A stretch of DNA of 45,280 nt from Ruegeria lacuscaerulensis (GTDB lineage Bacteria; Pseudomonadota; Alphaproteobacteria; Rhodobacterales; Rhodobacteraceae). Positions 40,800 through 45,280 of this stretch are shown piece by piece. A program made the translations under genes and the position numbers. Each line of letters begins with the position of its first letter. The stretch's first letter is position 1. The stretch spans positions 1 to 45,280 of the forward strand of contig NZ_WPZL01000030.1 of NCBI RefSeq assembly GCF_013031245.1, given 5' to 3'. Below the pieces are notes generated by a model. The model saw only the letters and a program-made list of their open reading frames with translations. It had not been told where the DNA came from and searched no databases.

Positions 40800-42041
40800 A
40801 TGACTTTTCAGATCTTCCCTCCGCTCGAGATCCCCGAGACTCTTGCCGCGGGTCCGGGGCCAGGCAATACCGATGCCCGCGTCCTGCATGCCTTTGCCAA
40901 TGCTGGTGTCGCGGATCACATGCAGGGCGATGTCCTTCGGGGGATGGTCGAGTGCAAGCACATGCTGCGGAAGATCTGGGGTACCGAGAACGCCTATACC
41001 TTTGCGGTTGCCGGTACTGGTTGGAGCGCTCTGGACACGATGTTTTCCGCCGTCATGCCCGGTGACAAGGTTATTGCCTTCACCAATGGCACCTTTTCCG
41101 GCATCGATGCGCTGACACTGCGGATCAAGGCCGCCACGCCCGAGGAACACGCGGCCAACCCGCTTGACCCGCAGGCCGCCGGCGTCACCGTGATCGAGGT
41201 TCCACACGGCCAGCCGGTGACCGGTGAAGTGGTTGAAGCCGCTTTGGCAGAGCACAAACCGAAATGGGCCTTCATGGCGCATTGGGAAACCGGTTCGGGC
41301 CGCATCAACGACCTGCGCGGATTCTCGGATGCCTGCGAGCGCCATGGTGCAATGGGCCTGATCGACGCGGTCTCATCGCTGGGCGTCGATGACTTTTCGA
41401 TTGACGATTTTCCGGGCATTGCCGGATGGGCCTCATGCCCGCAAAAGGGTCTGTGCTGCCTGCCGCTCACCTACGCGCCGGTCAGCTTCACGGATGCCTA
41501 TATCGATACGCTGAAAACATCAGGCGCCTATACTTACGTGCACAATCCGATCTTCGAGGCCCGTCACTGGGGCATCGTTGACGGGCAGGACGTGGAGAAA
41601 GGCACCTATCACCGGACCCATTCCGGATACGCCGTCGCCGCGTTCCATGAGTCGCTGCGTCTGACCCTGCAGGAAGGGTTGGCGAAACGGTCGCTGTCCT
41701 ACCGGACGCATGAACAGGTTCTGCGGGACGCGGTGATCGAGATGGGATGCGAGGTGACCTCGGACATGCCCAGCCTCGTCGTACTGAACCTGCCGCCGGA
41801 ACTGGCGGGCCGTGAGATGGAGTTGGTGCAGAACTGCCGGGCACGGGGATTCGGTATCTGGCCAACGCTCAGCGCGCCTGTGCAGGTACGCATCGGCATC
41901 CTCAACCAACTGAACCGCGAGGCCGTCAGCCGGATCGTGCGCCTGTTTGCCGAAGCTCTGCGCGAGCTGGGTGGGGTCGTCGATCAGGAAGCAATCGAGG
42001 CTTTGCTTGAAAGCCGCTACGGCACCTCAATCGCCGCATAA
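40800..42041 (+). CDS. sgaA: Serine-glyoxylate aminotransferase
   Basis: The 413-residue class V aminotransferase converts serine and glyoxylate to hydroxypyruvate and glycine. Visible features are the PLP-binding GTGWSALDTMF, Asp189 (GLIDAVSSLG) and the Schiff-base Lys216 (CPQKGLCCLP). It closely follows alanine-glyoxylate/serine-glyoxylate enzymes. The start at 40800 has GAGGA upstream. It is first in an operon with mtkA, mtkB, a hydroxyacid dehydrogenase and glyA, which defines its serine-cycle role. Confidence 0.9.
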   Translation: MTFQIFPPLEIPETLAAGPGPGNTDARVLHAFANAGVADHMQGDVLRGMVECKHMLRKIWGTENAYTFAVAGTGWSALDTMFSAVMPGDKVIAFTNGTFSGIDALTLRIKAATPEEHAANPLDPQAAGVTVIEVPHGQPVTGEVVEAALAEHKPKWAFMAHWETGSGRINDLRGFSDACERHGAMGLIDAVSSLGVDDFSIDDFPGIAGWASCPQKGLCCLPLTYAPVSFTDAYIDTLKTSGAYTYVHNPIFEARHWGIVDGQDVEKGTYHRTHSGYAVAAFHESLRLTLQEGLAKRSLSYRTHEQVLRDAVIEMGCEVTSDMPSLVVLNLPPELAGREMELVQNCRARGFGIWPTLSAPVQVRIGILNQLNREAVSRIVRLFAEALRELGGVVDQEAIEALLESRYGTSIAA

Positions 42042-42056
42042 ACGGGAGCGAACCAG

Positions 42057-43253
42057 ATGGATATCCACGAATACCAGGCGAAGGAAATCCTTGCCAACTT
42101 CGGCGTAGATGTGCCTTCGGGCGCATTGGCCTACAGCCCTGAGCAAGCGGCCTATCGGGCACGTGAGCTGGGTGGCGACAAATGGATCGTCAAAGCGCAA
42201 GTTCACGCGGGCGGTCGCGGCAAGGCCGGTGGGGTCAAGCTGTGCAACACCGAAAACGAAATCTACGAGGCCTGCGATGACCTGTTCGGTCGCAAGCTGG
42301 TCACGCATCAGACCGGCCCCGAAGGCAAAGGCATCTATCGCGTCTATGTCGAATCCGCCGTGCCGATCGATCGCGAGATCTATCTTGGTTTCGTACTCGA
42401 CCGATCCAGCCAGCGGGTCATGATCGTGGCCTCTTCCGAAGGCGGCATGGAGATCGAGGATATCTCGGCAGACCGTCCCGAAAGCATCGTACGCTCAATC
42501 GTTGAACCTGCAGTCGGGCTGCAGGAATTCCAGGCACGCGAAATCGCGTTCGAGCTTGGACTGGAACCAAAACTGATCCAGCAGATGGTGCGCACCCTGC
42601 AGGGTTGCTACGCCGCCTTCAGCGATCTGGACGCCACTATGGTCGAGATTAACCCGCTGGTCATTACCGGTGACGACCGTGTTCTGGCGCTGGACGCGAA
42701 GATGAGCTTTGACGACAACGCCCTTTTCCGTCACCCGCAGATTTCCGAACTGCGCGACAAAAGCCAGGAAGATCCGCGTGAAAGCCGCGCGGCAGATCGT
42801 GGTCTGTCTTATGTCGGGCTGGACGGGAATATCGGCTGCATCGTGAACGGTGCCGGTCTGGCAATGGCCACGATGGATACGATCAAGCTGGCCGGGGGCG
42901 AGCCTGCCAACTTTCTCGACATCGGCGGCGGCGCGTCGCCCGAGCGTGTGGCCAAGGCTTTCCGGCTGGTTCTGTCGGACGACAATGTGCAGGCGATCCT
43001 GGTCAATATTTTCGCCGGTATCAACCGCTGCGACTGGGTGGCGGAAGGTGTCGTTCAGGCGCTGAAAGAGCTTGATATCGATATCCCGGTCATCGTGCGA
43101 CTGGCCGGCACGAATGTCGAAGAAGGACAGAAAATCCTTGCCAAATCGGGCCTGCCCATCATTCGCGCAACGACATTGATGGAAGCTGCTGAGCGCGCTG
43201 TAGGCGCATGGAAAAACGACCTTACTCAAGGCACCAAGATGAGGGCTGTGTAA
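42057..43253 (+). CDS. mtkA: Malate thiokinase (malate-CoA ligase), beta subunit
   Basis: The 398-residue protein is of the succinyl-CoA synthetase beta/ATP-grasp family: MDIHEYQAKEILANFGV, KAQVHAGGRGKAGGVK for ATP, and GGGASPERVAKAFRLVLSDD followed by NIFAGINRCD. Sucrose-cycle SucC is a close relative, but pairing with sgaA, hydroxyacid dehydrogenase and glyA makes malate-CoA ligase the better call. GGGAG precedes the ATG. It overlaps mtkB by one base (TAATG). Confidence 0.88.
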   Translation: MDIHEYQAKEILANFGVDVPSGALAYSPEQAAYRARELGGDKWIVKAQVHAGGRGKAGGVKLCNTENEIYEACDDLFGRKLVTHQTGPEGKGIYRVYVESAVPIDREIYLGFVLDRSSQRVMIVASSEGGMEIEDISADRPESIVRSIVEPAVGLQEFQAREIAFELGLEPKLIQQMVRTLQGCYAAFSDLDATMVEINPLVITGDDRVLALDAKMSFDDNALFRHPQISELRDKSQEDPRESRAADRGLSYVGLDGNIGCIVNGAGLAMATMDTIKLAGGEPANFLDIGGGASPERVAKAFRLVLSDDNVQAILVNIFAGINRCDWVAEGVVQALKELDIDIPVIVRLAGTNVEEGQKILAKSGLPIIRATTLMEAAERAVGAWKNDLTQGTKMRAV

Positions 43254-44140
43254 TGAGCATTCTTCTCGATCGTGACTCTCGCGTTATCGTACAGGGCATT
43301 ACCGGGCGCATGGCCCGGTTCCACACCAAGGACATGCTGAGCTACGGCACAAATGTCGTGGGCGGTGTGGTGCCTGGTAAGCACGGCGATACCGTCGAAG
43401 GCGTTCCTGTGTTCGATACGGTCAAACAGGCCGTCGAAAAAACCGGTGCAAATACGAGCCTTGTTTTCGTGCCGCCGCCATTCGCAGCGGATGCGATCAT
43501 GGAAGCCGCTGATGCGGGTATCCGCTATTGCGTCTGCATCACGGACGGTATTCCGGCGCAGGACATGATCCGGGTCAAGCGGTACATGTATCGTTACCCC
43601 AAAGAGAGGCGCATGGTTCTGACCGGCCCCAATTGCGCGGGTACGATCTCGCCTGGCAAAGCACTGCTGGGGATCATGCCGGGCCACATCTATCTACCAG
43701 GACATGTGGGGATCATTGGCCGCTCGGGTACGCTGGGGTATGAGGCTGCGGCGCAGCTGAAAGAGCGGGGGATCGGCGTTTCGACCAGCGTCGGGATCGG
43801 TGGCGACCCAATCAACGGGTCGTCCTTCAAGGATATCCTGCAGCGTTTCGAAGAAGACGAGGACACCCATGTCATCGCGATGATCGGTGAAATTGGTGGC
43901 CCGCAGGAAGCTGAGGCTGCGGAGTACATCCGCGACCATATCACCAAGCCGGTAATTGCCTATGTTGCGGGTCTGACCGCACCCAAGGGCCGGACCATGG
44001 GCCACGCAGGTGCCATCATCTCGGCCTTTGGCGAAAGCGCCAGCGAGAAGGTTGAAATCCTGTCTGCTGCCGGTGTGACCGTGGCTGAAAACCCGGCCGT
44101 CATCGGTGAAACCATTGCCCGCGTGATGGAGGCTGCGTGA
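43253..44140 (+). CDS. mtkB: Malate thiokinase (malate-CoA ligase), alpha subunit
   Basis: The 295-residue CoA-binding subunit has GITGRMARFHTKDML (CoA loop), PNCAGTISPGKALLGIMPG and the phosphohistidine His251 in GHAGAIISAFG. Start ATG at 43253 shares its A with the mtkA stop TAA. Together with mtkA it forms malyl-CoA from malate, CoA and ATP, which a malyl-CoA lyase outside this window would cleave to glyoxylate and acetyl-CoA. Confidence 0.9.
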   Translation: MSILLDRDSRVIVQGITGRMARFHTKDMLSYGTNVVGGVVPGKHGDTVEGVPVFDTVKQAVEKTGANTSLVFVPPPFAADAIMEAADAGIRYCVCITDGIPAQDMIRVKRYMYRYPKERRMVLTGPNCAGTISPGKALLGIMPGHIYLPGHVGIIGRSGTLGYEAAAQLKERGIGVSTSVGIGGDPINGSSFKDILQRFEEDEDTHVIAMIGEIGGPQEAEAAEYIRDHITKPVIAYVAGLTAPKGRTMGHAGAIISAFGESASEKVEILSAAGVTVAENPAVIGETIARVMEAA

Positions 44141-45111
44141 TGGTCAAACCCTCGGTTTTGGTTACCCGTCGCTGGCCTGCCGCCGTCGAGGCGCAGCTGG
44201 CCGAGAACTACAACGCGGTTCTGAACGCCGGGGACAAACCAATGTCCCCGGCAGAAATCCGGCAGGCACTGAAGTCCTATGACGCGGTGTTGCCCACCGT
44301 CACCGACACACTCAGTGCCGAGGCGCTGGACGTCCCCGGGGCGCAAACGAAAATCCTCGCCAATTATGGCGTCGGTTACAGCCATATCTGCGAGCCGTCG
44401 GCGCGGGAATTGGGCATGACCGTGACCAACACGCCTGACGTGCTGTCCGAATGCACCGCAGACATCGCAATGACTCTGTTATTGATGGTGGCGCGTCGTG
44501 CGGGTGAGGGCGAGCGCGAGTTGCGAGCTGGTAACTGGACGGGCTGGCGGCCCACGCATCTGATCGGAACCAAGGTCAGCGGTAAGACGCTGGGGATCAT
44601 CGGCTACGGCCGTATTGGGCAAGAGATGGCCCGTCGCGCCCATCACGGGTTCGGCATGGACATACTTGTATACAATCGCAGCAGAGTGTCACCAGACGAG
44701 TTGGCCCAGTGCAACGCAACTCAAGTGGACGCAATCGACGATCTGCTTCCGCAATGTGACTTCGTATCGCTCCATTGTCCCGGCGGCGCCGCCAACCGGC
44801 ACCTGATCAATTCGCGCAGGCTGAGCCTGATGAAGCCGGACGCCTTCCTTATCAACACTGCACGCGGTGAGGTGATCGACGAATGGGCTCTGATTCAGGC
44901 CCTGATGTTCGACATGATCGGCGGCGCGGCGTTGGATGTCTTCGAAGGCGAGCCGCGCATCAGCCCGGACCTTTTGCAATGCGACAACCTCGTGATGCTG
45001 CCCCATCTGGGCAGCGCCACGCGCGAGGCGCGCGAGGCGATGGGGTTCCGTGTGCTCGATAACCTGAGTGACTTTTTCGAAGGCCGTGAACCTCGGGACA
45101 GGGTGATCTGA
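44140..45111 (+). CDS. D-2-hydroxyacid dehydrogenase (hydroxypyruvate reductase/glycerate dehydrogenase)
   Basis: The 323-residue NAD(P)H enzyme has the dinucleotide motif GYGRIGQ (about 154-160), the catalytic Arg in INTARGEVIDEWAL, Glu further on and His in LPHLGSAT. In the serine cycle it reduces hydroxypyruvate to glycerate. The ATG at 44140 overlaps the mtkB TGA by one base. In other genomes the family name is hprA. Substrate assignment rests on context. Confidence 0.85.
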   Translation: MVKPSVLVTRRWPAAVEAQLAENYNAVLNAGDKPMSPAEIRQALKSYDAVLPTVTDTLSAEALDVPGAQTKILANYGVGYSHICEPSARELGMTVTNTPDVLSECTADIAMTLLLMVARRAGEGERELRAGNWTGWRPTHLIGTKVSGKTLGIIGYGRIGQEMARRAHHGFGMDILVYNRSRVSPDELAQCNATQVDAIDDLLPQCDFVSLHCPGGAANRHLINSRRLSLMKPDAFLINTARGEVIDEWALIQALMFDMIGGAALDVFEGEPRISPDLLQCDNLVMLPHLGSATREAREAMGFRVLDNLSDFFEGREPRDRVI

Positions 45112-45202
45112 TTTCTGTCGTTACGCCCAGACACAACCAACAATGCACGCCAATTCGGCTTACGCAGCCGCAACAGCCCTCATTCTACAGGAGATATGAC
45201 CC

Positions 45203-45280
45203 GTGAATGCGCCCCATCGAACTGACGGTTTTTTCACCCAGTCCCTTTCCGACCGTGACCCAGAGCTTTTTGGCTCGATC
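45203..45280 (+). CDS. glyA: Serine hydroxymethyltransferase, N-terminus (partial)
   Basis: Only 26 codons are present, running off the window. GTG at 45203 has AGGAG 9 bases upstream and opens VNAPHRTDGFFTQSLSDRDPELFGSI, the N-terminus of alphaproteobacterial GlyA. An ATG at 45196 nearer the ribosome-binding site is out of frame and stops after ten codons. GlyA makes serine from glycine and methylene-THF, the entry of C1 units to the cycle. Confidence 0.78.
   Translation, partial: MNAPHRTDGFFTQSLSDRDPELFGSI

Noticed and set aside
42057..44140. Succinyl-CoA synthetase sucCD
   Set aside because: Sequence family fits, but the operon with sgaA, hydroxyacid dehydrogenase and glyA, and the lack of TCA genes nearby, point to malate thiokinase.

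Overview
The window looks like the chromosome of a marine roseobacter-type alphaproteobacterium (Rhodobacteraceae, Ruegeria/Roseobacter-like). The evidence is indirect but consistent: high-GC codon use outside the island, family-typical gene strings (murA-DUF2948-GNAT-hisD-UPF0262-phosphatase; infA-maf-rng-yacG-tRNA-Phe), a BCCT transporter beside a non-pyrrolysine MttB-family methyltransferase, and a serine-cycle operon (sgaA-mtkA-mtkB-hydroxyacid dehydrogenase-glyA). Genus and species cannot be fixed from the sequence alone.

Layout. (1) 1-8.2 kb is a catabolic region for methylated or secondary amines. It holds the end of a BCCT carrier, an MttB-superfamily methyltransferase, a broken SDR gene, and a minus-strand operon gntR - dapA-like lyase - aldehyde dehydrogenase - FAD amine oxidoreductase, followed by a GlxA/GbdR-type AraC regulator. 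(2) 8.2-19.1 kb is mostly housekeeping: tRNA-Thr, murA, hisD, small conserved genes, a nitrilase-fold hydrolase, and infA-maf-rng-yacG ending in tRNA-Phe(GAA). (3) 19.1-38.4 kb is an integrated element bounded by a perfect 47-bp direct repeat of the 3' part of tRNA-Phe. It carries a tyrosine integrase, a cluster of uncharacterised small proteins, a 1.45-kb non-coding region rich in repeats and hairpins, a ~943-residue family B DNA polymerase with intact exonuclease and polymerase motifs, a serine recombinase, surface and secreted proteins, an XRE regulator, and a three-gene operon DNA methyltransferase - DUF262 - HEPN that looks like an anti-phage system. This architecture (family B polymerase of the protein-primed/primer-independent type, tyrosine recombinase, tRNA-derived att repeats, ~19 kb) matches what is known of pipolins. 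(4) 38.4-39.2 kb holds two decayed integrase N-termini, each about 63 bp downstream of a tRNA-Phe 3'-end copy or fragment, recording earlier integrations at the same tRNA. (5) 39.5-45.3 kb returns to the chromosome: a small conserved gene, a NarL/LuxR response regulator, a nested palindrome in the divergent promoter region, and the serine-cycle operon running off the window in glyA.

How it fits together. The left region probably imports and demethylates betaine-like compounds and oxidises the resulting amine or amino acid. The right operon could assimilate the one-carbon units as methylene-THF plus glyoxylate through serine, hydroxypyruvate and malyl-CoA. Between them, the tRNA-Phe island is foreign DNA. 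Its likely job is its own replication and spread (integrase, PolB, candidate origin repeats) plus cargo, the most striking being the MTase-DUF262-HEPN operon. Functions given for the island beyond protein family are inference.
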